Assembly: GCA_928212115.1 (NCBI GenBank)
Contig: CAKMRJ010000001.1
Location: 188,529,676 to 188,593,675, forward strand
DNA from: Lactuca virosa
Lineage: Eukaryota; Streptophyta; Magnoliopsida; Asterales; Asteraceae
Reading direction: 5' to 3'
Length of the DNA stretch: 64,000 nucleotides
In this document: one piece after another, positions 1 through 12,299 of the stretch
Numbering within the stretch: the first letter of the stretch is position 1
Layout: each line of letters starts with the position of its first letter
Position numbers and translations under genes: made by a program
Notes under the pieces: generated by a model
Seen by the model: the letters and a program-made list of their open reading frames with translations, nothing else
Database searches by the model: none
Told to the model about the DNA's origin: nothing

Positions 1-329
1 ACAATTCTATAATAGTAATCAAAGCAACAACAGCCATTGTATTGATAATATAGTATTTACATTGTATTCGAATCATTGCATATTTGACTCCAAAAGTATG
101 CAGCAAAACCTAAGATGTGACGCTACTATGCTCCGTCTTCTCGAAACCTGTACGTGTACTTGTCTACTAGTTTCCTGAGAATACAAGTGGTTTTGAAAGT
201 GTATCAACATTTAAGTTGGTGAGTTCATAAGTATTTTATTATAAAAAAGGGTGTGTTCTTTGTTCCTTGAAAGTATTAGTGTGTTCCTCTATAAAATACA
301 ATATTTTCTTAGTAAATGAAACGTAAGTA

Positions 330-1100
<771 letters not shown>

Positions 1101-1713
1101 GTCATGTCTTGTTTTGTAGTTTTAATATTAAATAAAACTATGTGAAGTTGTTTATGTATTCATACACTAATCATACTGTTAATACCAAATTGTGAGTTAT
1201 TATAACCATGTTTTATGACCTTGGATGGCCTGATACAACGTAGCTAACAGTCAGGGCGTGGGATTATCAGTCTCGTATAGATCTATACACAAATTCATGC
1301 ACTCCCTCTAGGAGACTCTGGTTATAAAATCAGGGCTTTCGTTGGTACTTAGATAAGTACTTGAAGGTATGGCTCACAAAGCTATATTACCGGTTATATA
1401 TAGAATAATGAAAACCCATTTTGTAATAATAAATCGTATGTATTATCCTTTTCTTAGTGAAAACCTAGTGTATGTTCCATAAACTATACCTATTATAGTT
1501 TATATCTTTGTTCTTGTATTGTTATCTGACTTAGTAAAATAGTATGTAAGTTTCTCAAACTATACCTATTATAGTTTATATGTTTGTTCTGTATGTAATG
1601 AAAACCTTTGTAATATAACATTTTGTATAAACAATATTGAAATATTTGAAAAAGATACCCTTTTGCTCAACATATTACAAAAGGGTTAAAGTTTTATTTA
1701 AATAAGTTTTATA

Positions 1714-1716
<3 letters not shown>

Positions 1717-1777
<61 letters not shown>
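1717..1777. repeat. (AT)n microsatellite
   Basis: Uninterrupted AT run of about 61 bp next to the third copy of the LTR module. Confidence 0.97.
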
Positions 1778-1780
<3 letters not shown>

Positions 1781-2484
1781 CACATATAATTTAGATTAAA
1801 AAGGCAGTCGGACAAGTGATTCTTCCTTAAGCCCACAACCAAAGAAGGAACAGGAGTTAAGGCGGAAACACCAGTCCTAAGTCTGTTAAATCTTAATTAT
1901 ATATAAATTTATATTTTATGAAAATCAAAGTTGAAATAATTAAAGTAGTTTGAAATAGTTTGAATTAGTTGAAATATATTGAAATAATTTGAAATCGTTT
2001 GAAATCACTTTAATGTTATCACAAGATTTCCTTGTGTTTTACTTGTATTCTCCCCCTAAAAACATTGAAAAATAGTAAAAACGTAGGGGTATGAACTCAC
2101 CTCGAGTGTGTGTGCTTGTTTGGATATGAAGTGATTGCGAATGATCCTCGAGTTAGAATACGTGAAAGTAGCCATATCCTAATAATTTTTATACATGATA
2201 TCGTATTTAAATTAGCGTAATAATAATTTAAAGTGTTAGACAACACTAAATTATGTAAGAAATACTTTCAATAATATCTTAGGAATATTTGAAGGTGTTC
2301 TTGGTGTTCTTGGGTGGAAATATGAAGATTTGAAGATTGTTTTTGGTGTTATTGGTGTTCTTGGTGAAATTTTGAAGATGTGGGCAAAAATCTTATGAAC
2401 ATATGGGGTTTATGGATGAGTTTTGAGAGCAAAATGAGAAGGATTTCGGCCTTGGAAATGAGAAAGGATGTGTGTTTGCGGTTA

Positions 2485-2487
<3 letters not shown>

Positions 2488-2548
<61 letters not shown>
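2488..2548. repeat. (TA)n microsatellite
   Basis: Uninterrupted TA run of about 61 bp within the H LTR, just left of the zone with repeated TTTCGGTC/GACCGAAA words. Confidence 0.97.
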
Positions 2549-2549
<1 letters not shown>

Positions 2550-2978
2550 CAATTAGATTTCGGCCTTAATGGGCCTTAGCCTTATGATTTTGGTCTCATA
2601 AGGGGTGATTTCGGTCATACGTGACCGAAAACCCTATGCTCCTTGATTCTACAACCGAAAACCACTTCTTGTAGATTCCCTAAACCGAAATCTTCATGTT
2701 TTAGATTCCTAAGACCGAAATCACATTGTTTCTAGAATCTTTGGACCGAAAACCCTTGTATAGGGTATTTATTCATGGTTTAAGCTTTAACATGTTGACT
2801 TTTATTGACTTATATTATCTTAAATCAACATAGGTTTCAATATACACTTAGTTATTAGCTTATAAACATGCCCTCATGGCTATGGATGTTACAATGCAAT
2901 CAAGGTTGCAATGTGGTTTTCACTTATACCCAGATAAGATTTAGTCCTTGCTGGATTTAAAATTTTCCGGTTGTTACA

Positions 2979-3445
2979 ATAACCCTTAAACCCTAACCCA
3001 TATAACTTAGTGTCATTACCCTTAAACCTTGGACCATATGACTTAATGCCATTTCCCGTAAACCCTAACCCATATAACTTAATGCCATAACCCTTAAACC
3101 CTAACCCATATGACTTACTGCCATAACCCTTAAACCCTAACCCATATGACTTAATTCCATTACCCTTAAAACCTAGCCCATATGACTTAATGACATTACC
3201 CTAAACCCTAACCCACATGACTTAATGCCTTAGCCCTTAAACCTGACCGATACAAGTTAATGCCATTACCCATAAATCCTAACCTATATGACTTAATGTC
3301 ATTACCCTTAAACCCTGTCCCATATGACTTAATGCCATTACCCTTAAACCCTAACCCGTATAACTTAATGTCATAACCCTTAAACCCTGGCAAAATTTAA
3401 TGCCATTACCCTTAAACCCTAACTCATATGACTTAATGCCATTAC
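2979..3445. repeat. 36-bp minisatellite with telomere-like core
   Basis: About 13 head-to-tail units of roughly 36 bp. Each unit has a CCTTAAACCCTAACCC half and a CATATGACTTAATGCCAT half. A few units are shortened or mutated (around 3200, 3235 and 3390). AAACCCTAA-type words resemble the plant telomere repeat CCCTAAA, but the unit is not a pure telomere array. Because 36 is divisible by three, the minus strand reads as a repetitive open frame; I treat this as a by-product. Confidence 0.93.
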
Positions 3446-3984
3446 ATATGGATAAAATATGGGTCATGGGGCATGTAGTAGTTACTTATAGTGTCATGGT
3501 ATGACACATGTATAATATATATGTCATGGGTCATGTGGTAGTTGCTTATGGTAATGGGTCATGGGTCGAATTTGGAATGTCCAAAATATTGCACAATATA
3601 ATTGAAAATACCATAAAAACAAAAATTTTCATAATGAAATAAAACTTTAAAAAGGTCATGGATTTTTAATCAAAATAAATAAAACTTTTTTTAATTATGT
3701 TAATAAAAACAATATACATATGGAAATTAAATAACAAACAATATAATATAGTTTGTTTTTGGTAATTTTAACCATACGTATATAATGAACATTTAATATC
3801 CGATATAAAGAATTACATGACCAACAATTTTGCATATGCAGTTACACACATAATAAAGAGATAAAAAAGATTAAGTAAGTAACACTATTTCCAAACCTTA
3901 ATCGACATCATTGAAGAACCACGTTTACAAATAGTGTTTACAAGGGCAATTAGGTCATTTATACTTTTACTATATCAGTTTCAA
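3446..3984. other. AT-rich spacer, no gene seen
   Basis: The first 150 bp contain two diverged copies of a GGGTCATG..GTAGTTRCTTATRG word (about 3468 and 3525). The rest is AT-rich with no frame, RNA gene or LTR edge that I can support. Confidence 0.6.
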
Positions 3985-5542
3985 GTACATTAAAATTTAA
4001 GCACATATACTTTCTACTATACCAGTTTCAAGTACATTAACATTTAAGTGCATAGAGATTATACTATCAGCTCTACTCGACTAGCTATTTAACCTAACAT
4101 ACATGGACATATATTGTAATACATAGTATTGTGAGATAACTCACTTGGACAATTTCTTAGACGATTAAAAACTATCTGGGTATTTTAATTGGCAAGCAAC
4201 GTGCCTAACAAGTATTAACCTACAATATTATAGCTTATTAGCACCTATTGCAATCTGGTAATGGAGGCTAGATCTTTTCACTAATTCCAAAGAATACCTA
4301 GAGTTCTACCAAATAAGGATCAGCCATGCAGGACAGTTGGGAGGCAGGATTGTTTCGACATATATCTTTTCTTAAATCCAACAACCAAGCCAATGTACCC
4401 ATTCTAGACAACTCTCCCATATGAAGATCAATCAGTATTATAATTGAAATTATTGATAAATCTTATTTACACATTCATAGCAAGGACTATAAATATAAGT
4501 TACACTTAAAGTGTAGTAAGTACAATTTAACTTACAGGAGTTTCTAGCGAAAACCAAGATTTGCGCAGACAGGATTCCGACCTGAACACTTATTTTCATC
4601 GGTCTCCTAGATACTCCAGAGCCTCATTAAAAGTTCATAAGTTCGGAAAAATTCAGACACGAGGAAGGTGGAAAGATCAGAGAGTTTTGGGCTGAAGGTG
4701 TGAGGGAAATGAACTAACAATCACATGTATATATATGAACTGACCAGGCGCATCGCGTCAGCCTTTTGACATCACTCCACCCACTGCTTTCCACGTGTCA
4801 CCCACCTACCCATCCTTGTCATCCTTCTAGAACTTAGGCGCACCGCTCAGATTTTTCCAATTTTCTAAAAATGATATCTCTCTCACACGAGCTCCATTTT
4901 TTACGTTCTTTATATCCACGTGTAGCTATCGATGAGTACTATAACTTTAATTTACACTTAGTTGGCTAATTTTTACTTTACTTTTAATTTTGTATCTTTG
5001 AAGGGTTTATATTGTTAAAACCCATATACAAATAATAACTCTTTAATACGAATCCCCTTCTTGATTATCTTTATATCGACGGAATCCTATTCACGAGATC
5101 TTCTACTCTCATTTATATTGTTTTGGCTAAAAGTCAACCGATCTTAATTTTGATTTCTATATCCACACTGCTATGTTGAAACTTCGAAAAATCATAACTT
5201 CCTCATATGAAGTCAGATTTAGGCGTTCTTTATAAGCATGCTCTCTCGCTTTTACAACCATTGAGACTTAGTTTTAGATTACTTAAGCTAATAAGCAATA
5301 TATCTCCGATTCACTTCTTACGACCACTTTGCCGTATAGAGTTGAACACTAAACTTCGCAAAATCATAACTTTTTCCTACAAAGTCAGATTAAAGTGTTC
5401 TATATATCTACGGAAATTGTATTGACTTTTCCTACAAGTTAATGATGATTAATTTGCTAAAAAGTGATATATTTCTTCTTCAAATTTTATTAACAAACAA
5501 TTTATATTAACTCCTACTAAAGGGTAAAAACGGGGTGTTACA
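3985..5542 (-). mobile_element. F 3' LTR (left copy)
   Basis: Matches the right LTR from about 4000 onward and ends at 5542 (..GGGGTGTTACA). The left edge is not sharp and the copy seems truncated. A short tandem duplication (TTTCAAGTACATTAA twice) lies at 3975-4040. At 4715 it reads directly from ..AATCACA into TGTATATATA; this is the empty site of the Helitron found in the other copy. Confidence 0.75.
4861..5420 (-). repeat. Four imperfect ~160-bp LTR subrepeats
   Basis: A TTCTTTATAT-type word preceded by CATAACT recurs at about 4904, 5065, 5222 and 5395, each copy followed by an 'ACTATRACTTTYATTTA' type segment. The right F LTR has the same series at about 19836, 19996, 20154 and 20325. 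Two related units lie in the A LTR at 27715-27960. Confidence 0.7.
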
Positions 5543-5556
5543 ATTAACCCCCACTT
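5543..5556 (-). promoter_or_regulatory. Polypurine tract of F
   Basis: On the minus strand this reads AAGTGGGGGTTAAT directly before the TGTAACACC LTR start. This is the usual plus-strand primer position. Confidence 0.8.
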
Positions 5557-7223
5557 ACAAAGATTTCGTTCCCAAAATGCTACTCATAGCGCACCTTAGG
5601 ATAACGCCTACACACTATCCTACTGGGGTTTCCTGAGATCAACTTTGGATCTAGCCAATGTTGTCGCATCGAATCTGCCCATTTGTACTTATTTAGCCGT
5701 AGAACTTTATTTTCTCCCTTATACATACTACTGAACTCCTCACGAAGTCTTCCAAAATCGGGAAGTCGTTGGTCTTTAGTTTCAAAACTTATACTCTATG
5801 ATTGACGATCGCCTTCAGATGTAAAATGTAGACACAATCGACATGTTATAAGGCGATCAATTAGGGAAATTTATCTACAACATCCTAATGGAATCCAATT
5901 TCTGGGACGTTTATCTAAAAGGATTATGGTATAATCCTTAAACACACATGAATCTAGATTGCAAGTAGTTTCTCTACGTATTTCAAGTGTTCCAACATCC
6001 TGAAACTCAACCTAAACTACTATAACGGGTTTAATGGTTTAAAAAATCTTAAACCAATACTCTATTATTAGTAACAGACTCATCATAAGGCTTGATCATC
6101 TTTCATCCTATTAAATTATAATGAATATTACGTGACAAATTGTCTTTTTGCAAGGTTCTAACTACATTACCTATATCAAGGTACGATTATTGCTTGATTA
6201 ATTCGTTCCTACGCCTGTTCATGACACATCGTGCGACTATCCAACCACTGGGATTACAACGCCAGATTGCTCTTGTCATAATCCCCATCAGTCCTGAAGA
6301 CTCACAATTAACCCTTTGGTGGTCTTAAAGAATCACAAGCATTATCTGACTGTCCTGAAGGAGCCCAATCATCATCCTTCCTTGCTCACGATGGTTCTCT
6401 GATACTTAAATCTTTGAGGCTATAACATCATTTAAACTGAAGAGGTGTCTCCACAACTGAATCTTTAGTACTTGGCGCATTTTATTGGCAAACTACGCAA
6501 CCTACTGAATTACTTGTCTAACAGCTCTTACGTTGCAACGATAAATCCTACATTCTTGAGGGTACAAACCTATCGGGTTCTCTTAGTTGTCCGAGCCTTA
6601 CCTTGGGACCCGGTCAACTTCCTGGATTATACTTAACGCTTGAGATGAATATCTAAAAATTCCTTAAGATTCTTATCGGGAACTTATAACCTATGGGTAC
6701 TCTTGCACAATGAAATCAAATAAACAACTTTCTTCCACTGGTGACGCACTCTCTTGACATCGAACCAAAAGTCGAATTGCCCTTCACACTTTTGCCTTAA
6801 GGGTTGATTCTCCCCCACTTAGGTTCAAACCATCATCTGCTAATACTCATAACCTATCAAGTCCAAGCTGGCCCTCCCTATGTGATTTGTAGCTCCTTTT
6901 GACTTTGAAGAAACTCTTGGTTGTCATATCCAATGAACTTCGATATTCTCATCATAATACTGCTATTTGTACTCAACACAAGTGATCTTCTCAAATAACA
7001 TGACCAAAATATGATAAGATTATGACAAGCACAATGTTGTCTAGGAACGCACTACGTACACGTATAACTAAATATTATAGGAGGACATTAATATCTTACT
7101 ACTAAAAATATAAATTTAACATCCCATCTGTATTAAAATATGATTGTCATATATTTATTACATATAATAAAGGGTTTTACCAAATTCTGAAAGCACTATT
7201 AATTTCCTACGATGTGAGCATAT
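5557..7223. other. Non-coding interior of F
   Basis: This lies where pol would be expected on the minus strand, but I find no RT, RNase H or integrase motif in any frame and only short chance frames. It suggests that F is a non-autonomous, gag-carrying element, or that its pol has decayed beyond recognition. Confidence 0.55.
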
Positions 7224-8433
7224 TCATGTTGGAGCCTTTCCTTGATCAGGAGAACAACCAGCTACTACATTCGTGTCTCCTTGGCTTCCTTTGTCATGAG
7301 CTGAAAGGCTCGCCCCTTGGCCCTTAGAGCTTCAGCTATGCCTTGTTGTCTATCAGCTATCCTCAAAATTATAGGCGCTAGAGCTTGTATTGCGCCTGTT
7401 GGGTTCAGAAGACAACATTTGGCCTTGATGTAGCCCATCTGGTTACAGTGGAAATACATACGCACTCCACGTGCTCCCTGCTTATAGTCTTGGCTGTAAT
7501 GTCCCTGCTTACAGCACCTGTAGCATATCAAAGCATGGCAAGCTCCCTCGTGGGCTTTACCACACTTGTTACACCAAGGACCCCTATATCCCCTAGACCT
7601 TGATTCATCGTGCTTGAATCTCTTGGTTTTTTGCAGGTACGGAGCTAGAGTCTTCCGTTTTTCCTTTATCTAAGTTTCTAACTCAATTTCTCTTCTACTG
7701 GCATGCTCCTGCATCTCTCCTAAGGTCTTGTATCAATTGTTTCATACAAAATCCCGAATATTAGCCATAAGCATACTCAAGTATCGAGACATCTGTACTT
7801 GATCCGACAAGGCATACTCTGGGTAAAACAAGGCCCTCTCGGTGAACATCTTGGTGATCTCAGTCACTTATTTTTTTAGTGACAAATATTCTTGAGCTAG
7901 TCGCTACCTCTCTACTGGTGGAACATACTCTGCCTTGAACTTCTAAAAAACGTCTTCGCAAGTCACTACGCTCTTCTTAGCAGGTGAATAGTTCTTAGTG
8001 ACAAAGTTCCACCATTCCTTTGTTCCTAAACATAGAATATTATGTGCACATCTGAATCTCAGGTTTGTCGGACAAGCACTAGTGTAAAAGCATCATTCTA
8101 CACCTAAGATCCATCTCATTGCAACAATTGGATCCCTAACACCATCAAACTCATGGGGTTTGGTGTTATTGAACTCTCGATAGGGCATTTCCTTGTCTCC
8201 AGTCGATGTTGTAGTAGAAACAACAGCAGTAGTTGCAGCGACAACAGCACTAACAATGACAGCCTACCATTCATGAAACAAGGTTATCAATTCAGTCTTA
8301 CTAGTTCCGAACATTTATAGAATCATATTTTTTACAACTGCTATACCTTTGCCTCTATCCAATCACGTATATCAGTCTCTCTTGGTCCTAAACCTTCTTA
8401 TCCAAAACCAGAACCGTTTGCTCTAGTGATCAT
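7224..8433 (-). pseudogene. gag: F gag remnant
   Basis: Likely start ATG at 8433-8431; the N-terminus resembles the gag start of element G, with a stop after about 11 codons. Further stops and shifts follow. The clearest part is at 7265-7531: a CCHC-like zinc knuckle (CYRCCKQGHYSQDY, last Cys replaced by Tyr), a second degenerate knuckle (FHCNQMGYIKAKC) and the GRAFQLM segment shared with E, G and A. After GRAFQL the shifted frame ends in a TGA at 7224-7226 instead of running into a protease, unlike E, A and B. Gag would form the virus-like particle and bind element RNA; this copy is dead. Confidence 0.75.
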
Positions 8434-8877
8434 TACCATACTAAAGGTATGATCAGGTTAAAATGAATTCATCGGACTAACTCCAAAAATGATATTTGAA
8501 TCCTTTCAAGTTCCTTAGAAACTTTATGGCTTTTCTTGGTTCCTATATAGATCCCGTGTTTCCAGTAGTACGGGCCCATACTACCTTCCACACTTATCCA
8601 TACTAGATCCAAGAATTTCCTTAAGGTTTATTAGTTACTACGCTATGCCACCGATAGGCCTTTTCATATACCTAGAGTTATAAGGGCCTGATTACTCACG
8701 TTCCTAGATTTTTTTATTCTAGGATTCCTCCAACTACATTCTGTTGTTATCTGATGGAGAGCTTCTACCAATACTAACTAATTATCTAAGGAATACAGTT
8801 TCACGCCACTAAAATCAAACGGTATGTTGACTGAAAGATCTGACACTACAACGGTTAGTCTCGGACGAGAGCTGCAT
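8434..8877 (-). other. F leader fragment
   Basis: Non-coding. The segment around 8551-8590 is the reverse complement of the leader of E near 10858-10900 (GTGTGGAAGGTAGTATTGGG type), which supports F being a minus-strand relative of E and G. It is cut at 8877 by the LTR start of E. Confidence 0.65.
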
Positions 8878-9074
8878 TGTAACATCTGAACTCCCAGGTA
8901 TATTATTATATATTTATTTTTGAGATCTATTGAGAAACTCGACGAGTTGGTGCCTCAACTCGTCGTGTAGAAACGATTGACCATGAGGGTTTAATAACCG
9001 ACTCGACGAGTAAAAGAGTTGACTCGTCGAGTTGGCGCTGTGAGATGAAACCCTAAATCACCGGGGTTCGGTCC

Positions 9075-9084
9075 TATTTAAAGG
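9075..9084 (+). promoter_or_regulatory. TATA-like box of E LTR
   Basis: TATTTAAAGG, in an otherwise ordinary stretch downstream of the CpG palindromes. The 3' LTR has the same word near 15821. A transcription start about 30 bp further on is expected but not shown. Confidence 0.5.
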
Positions 9085-9835
9085 AACTTATGTCCTCATT
9101 TCTGCCTCACCAGCTACCTAAATCCCCTGTGTGAAACCCTAATCGGGCATTGAGCTAAGAGAGAGTGATAGAGCTAATATTTGAGTGTTTTGGTGAATCT
9201 TTTGGAAGGGAAGAAGTGAGATACAAGCAAGGAATGAGGAGAAGCTATGGGATCCATTATTCTTTTACTTGGAGTTTCTGTTGGAAGCTAAAATCCATCA
9301 CCTTGCTCATCATGTTGTTTAGATCTTGTTAATGAGGAACTTTTGGGGCTTTTTCCATATTTCATTGAGTTTGGGTATGACTTGTGCTTGCCAAGCATTG
9401 ATACATCAGATCTGGACCTTCTGAGGTCCATAGATGCTAAAGGTTCCAGCTTTATCCAGCCATAAAAGAGTTATTGTGCTTAAATACCTTAGTTCGAGCT
9501 TGTAGTGGCATTATGGAGCAAATATTCCATGCATGAACGTAAATATCGAAGATTTATGTGACATTCGAACCTTGGGAGGCTAGATCTAAAGTTTGGAGTG
9601 GTAGATTTGCCTTTAAAACATCTGAATGAGATCTTGACATAAGGGACTCGACGAGTCAATGAGCTGACTCTACGAGTCGGCAAGGGTTTCCCCGATAAGT
9701 CTGGACAAGGGTTTTCTCACTATATTTTAGGAGGAGGCTAGATTCGGTGATTCGTGTTCGAGGAGTACACATTTTCTTAGCCTACTTATGAGGTGAGTTT
9801 TCTCACTATACTGACCTAGAGTGGTAATCTATGTG

Positions 9836-10080
9836 CGACCGGAGGGTCTTATGTGTTTATATTGATTATTGAGATATCATGCATTATTTCTTTGTGATTT
9901 ATGTTGTGTATTATTTGTGTGCCTTATTAAGTTAGGACCGGGGGTTCTAAACTGAGTTGTGGCACCGGAGGGTCTTCACTGAGATATCGGACCGGAGGTT
10001 CCACCCGCGTTGTGGGACTGGAGGGTCCCACTGAGACACATTGATCGGAGGGTTTTATTGAGTTATAGCCATGAGAGGCT
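9836..10080 (+). repeat. GACCGGAGGGTC array in E LTR
   Basis: Six or more imperfect units of about 25-30 bp built around ACCGGAGGGTC and alternating with TTCACTGAGAT or GAGTTGTGG. The 3' LTR has the same array at about 16849-17070. Elements G, F and the 22.4-kb fragment carry different arrays at the same relative place. Confidence 0.8.
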
Positions 10081-10351
10081 AATGAGATAGGTGTGGTATT
10101 TTGGGGAACTCAGTAAGCTTTGTGTTTATCGTGTTATGTGTTATGTGTTTCAGGTACCTATCAGGACCGCGGGAAGGCACTAGCATGATTGTACACACTT
10201 GTCCGAGACTATGTTGAGGATTATGGGATTTGACTTTATTTGTGGATTTTTGTTGACATTTGAGGCACTTGTGGTTTTATGAAATACAATATATGAGTTT
10301 GTGTTCTTTTAAAAATGAAAATTTTGTTTGAAAATTTACGGTGTTACAAGT

Positions 10352-10364
10352 TGGTATCAGAGCC
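10352..10364 (+). promoter_or_regulatory. Primer-binding site of E
   Basis: TGGTATCAGAGCC, three bases after the LTR end. It is complementary to the 3' end of plant initiator-Met tRNA, the primer for minus-strand cDNA. Confidence 0.93.
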
Positions 10365-11023
10365 TTGGTTTGAGGGATTCGGATGTACCTTTGGGTATGT
10401 CAGAACTCAAACTGAGGATTTGAGATAAATTTTCAAAAGAAATGATTTTTCTAAAATGAGAAAGAGTTTTCAAGAGAAAAACGAGTTGGAGCAGTGTGTA
10501 CAATTAGCCAGAACCTGAACGGTGATTTCCCAAAAATACCCTTACGTATTTGTGTTATGAGTTATTACCGAGATATTAGTGATGCATGCTATAGGATAGG
10601 CTAGGTATTTCATATCTTAGGGCTAGAGTTGCCTGATTTGTGATGCCTTAGCCTAGGAGTTGCTGCTTTCTGTTATGTGCCTTGAGTGTGTGCTGAGTAG
10701 GAGACACATATCAGGAATCTTTTAGAGAGAATTGAGTGATCTAGGAGAGATACCTAGATGAGCATAGAGGAATCTACTGAGAGAGTAGTTTAATATCTGT
10801 GAGGGATAGAGTATCGTGAATTAGGATTCTAGGAGGAGGACTTGGGATGACTACAGATTGGTGTGGAAGGTAGTATTGGGCCCGTACTACTGAAAGCACC
10901 AGATGTGTATGCAACCCAAGTAAAAATCCTTAGGATACTAAGGATCGTGTAGGGGCGGAAATTCGAGTGTGAGTATGCTCGAATGAGTTTCTGATTATTT
11001 TCGTGTTGTGTTTCAGAGACATT
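10365..11023 (+). other. E leader, non-coding
   Basis: No supported frame. The leader ends in GTGTTTCAG just before the gag ATG at 11024. G has GTGTTTTAG in the same place, so a 3' splice site is possible, but no matching donor was established. Confidence 0.6.
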
Positions 11024-12299
11024 ATGATGGGTATACACCACAACCCCGGGGGCACTAGTGGTACCAGTGACGAGGAGATTTGTAGGATCATCCATGCTGA
11101 GGTGGGCGCAGCTATCCGAGAGGCGATACCGGAGATGTTTGGGTCTATTAAGACCACGTTGATTGAGACTTTTGATGAGTGATATGCGGCTATTACTGAG
11201 GCTGCTGCTGCCGCCGCCACCGCAGCCCTAGCTGCTTAGAGACCACAGGGAGGTGACTCGTTGTTGTTCCGGGAGTTCAGCAACACGAAGCCACTAGAGT
11301 TTGATGGGACACAGGATCCGATTGTTGCAATGAAATGGATCACTGACATTGAGGGATGCTTTTATACATGTTCATGTCCAGAGCATCTGAGGGTCCGATT
11401 CGTGCTGAACCAGCTTCGCTTGGGAACGAAGGACTGGTGGAAGTTTTTGATAACTGATTTTACCCCTGCAGATCATGCTGCGGTGACTTGGGAGAAGTTC
11501 ACCAAGTTGTTTCGAGATGAGTATGTTCCCCAGGTGGAGAGGGAACATTTGGCACAAGAGTTTCTGTCTCTCAAGCAGAAGACAGAGTCGGTGACTGAGA
11601 TTACTAGGATGTTTCATGAGAAGGCGATGTTCTGCCCTGGGCACGTGTCCATGGAGCAGGCATGTGTGAGTCGGTATTTAAGCATCTTGAGGAGGGATAT
11701 TCAGGAGTTCGTGGCGAACTCGTCTTATCGGACATTGGCTGAGTTGCATACCAATGCCAGGAGGAGGGAGATTGAGTTGGAGATTCAGACCAAAGAGGAG
11801 GGAGAGCAGCAGGGGTGAAATAGAATACCAACACAGACGCAGCCGGTGGCTAAGCGGGCTAAGCCCGTTGATTCGAGAGTTGGAGGCCAGAAGGGCAACA
11901 CTTGTAGGAAGTGCGGCAAGTCCCACGAGGCATTTTGCCGGGCAGGGATTTGCTACAAATGCGGCAAGGAGGGGCATATTGCGAGGGACTGCCCCAAGGG
12001 ATTTTCTATTTGCTTTCACTGCAACCAGATAGGCCATTGGAAGGCCGGGTGTACTCAGCATACCCAGGGATCCGCCCAGACTACCACTCATGTTGCTTTG
12101 TGTGTTACTGAGGGCTGGCCAGGGAAGGCCGAGCCTCCGAGGGCTCGTGGGAGAGCATTTCAGCTGATAGCGGAGGAGGTATGTGTCGTGCCTGATGTTG
12201 TTGCTGGTACGTATCTCCTTATCTATGTTGTTTTGAGATTTGTTTATACTTACATTATGCTGTGTATAGGTACTTTTCTTGTGAGTTATGTACATGCTT
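11024..12299 (+). pseudogene. gag: E gag (broken)
   Basis: One frame from ATG 11024, interrupted by stops at 11180, 11237 and 11816. The capsid-type region lies at 11261-11818 (AMKWITDIEGCF, DWWKFL, then RDEYVPQVEREHLAQEFLSL). A three-knuckle zinc region lies at 11905-12060 (CRKCGKSHEAFC, CYKCGKEGHIARDC, CFHCNQIGHWKAGC), followed by the GRAFQL motif. Gag packages element RNA. Start choice: it is the first ATG of the frame, after the GTGTTTCAG end of the leader, at the same place as in G. The frame continues into pol without a stop between the domains other than acquired ones. Confidence 0.9.
12207..12269 (+). other. 63-bp intron-like in-frame insert at the gag-protease border
   Basis: Begins GTACGT and ends TGTATAG, and is flanked by the direct repeat GGTAC on both sides. 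Its length is a multiple of three and it contains no stop; read through, it encodes a hydrophobic stretch (LLIYVVLRFVYTYIMLCIG). Skipping it would join ..VVAG to TFLVS.., the arrangement seen in element A. Element G has GTATGT at the same codon position. It could be a retained intron or a small insertion with a 5-bp duplication. Confidence 0.55.

Larger units (their letters stand above)
8878..10348 (+). mobile_element. E 5' LTR
   Basis: Starts TGTAACATC and ends GGTGTTACA (1,471 bp). It contains reiterated ACTCGACGAGT/ACTCGTCGAGT palindromes (8936, 8957, 9001, 9021, 9647), a TATA-like box, the GACCGGAGGGTC array and the conserved block AACTCAGTAAGCTTTGTG near 10120, followed by TTTCAGGTACC. 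Relative to the 3' copy it lacks about 280 bp (the counterpart of roughly 16458-16740). Confidence 0.93.

Noticed and set aside
3208..3393. Minus-strand frame with a 12-residue repeat (GFKGNGIKSYGL type)
   Set aside because: It is a by-product of a 36-bp tandem repeat whose unit length is divisible by three. No start context or homolog.
2979..3445. CRISPR array
   Set aside because: Units are contiguous with no spacers, and this is plant nuclear DNA.
10352..10364. tRNA gene fragment at the PBS sites
   Set aside because: Only 12-13 nt match the tRNA 3' end, right next to LTR ends; no tRNA body is present at any of the PBS positions.
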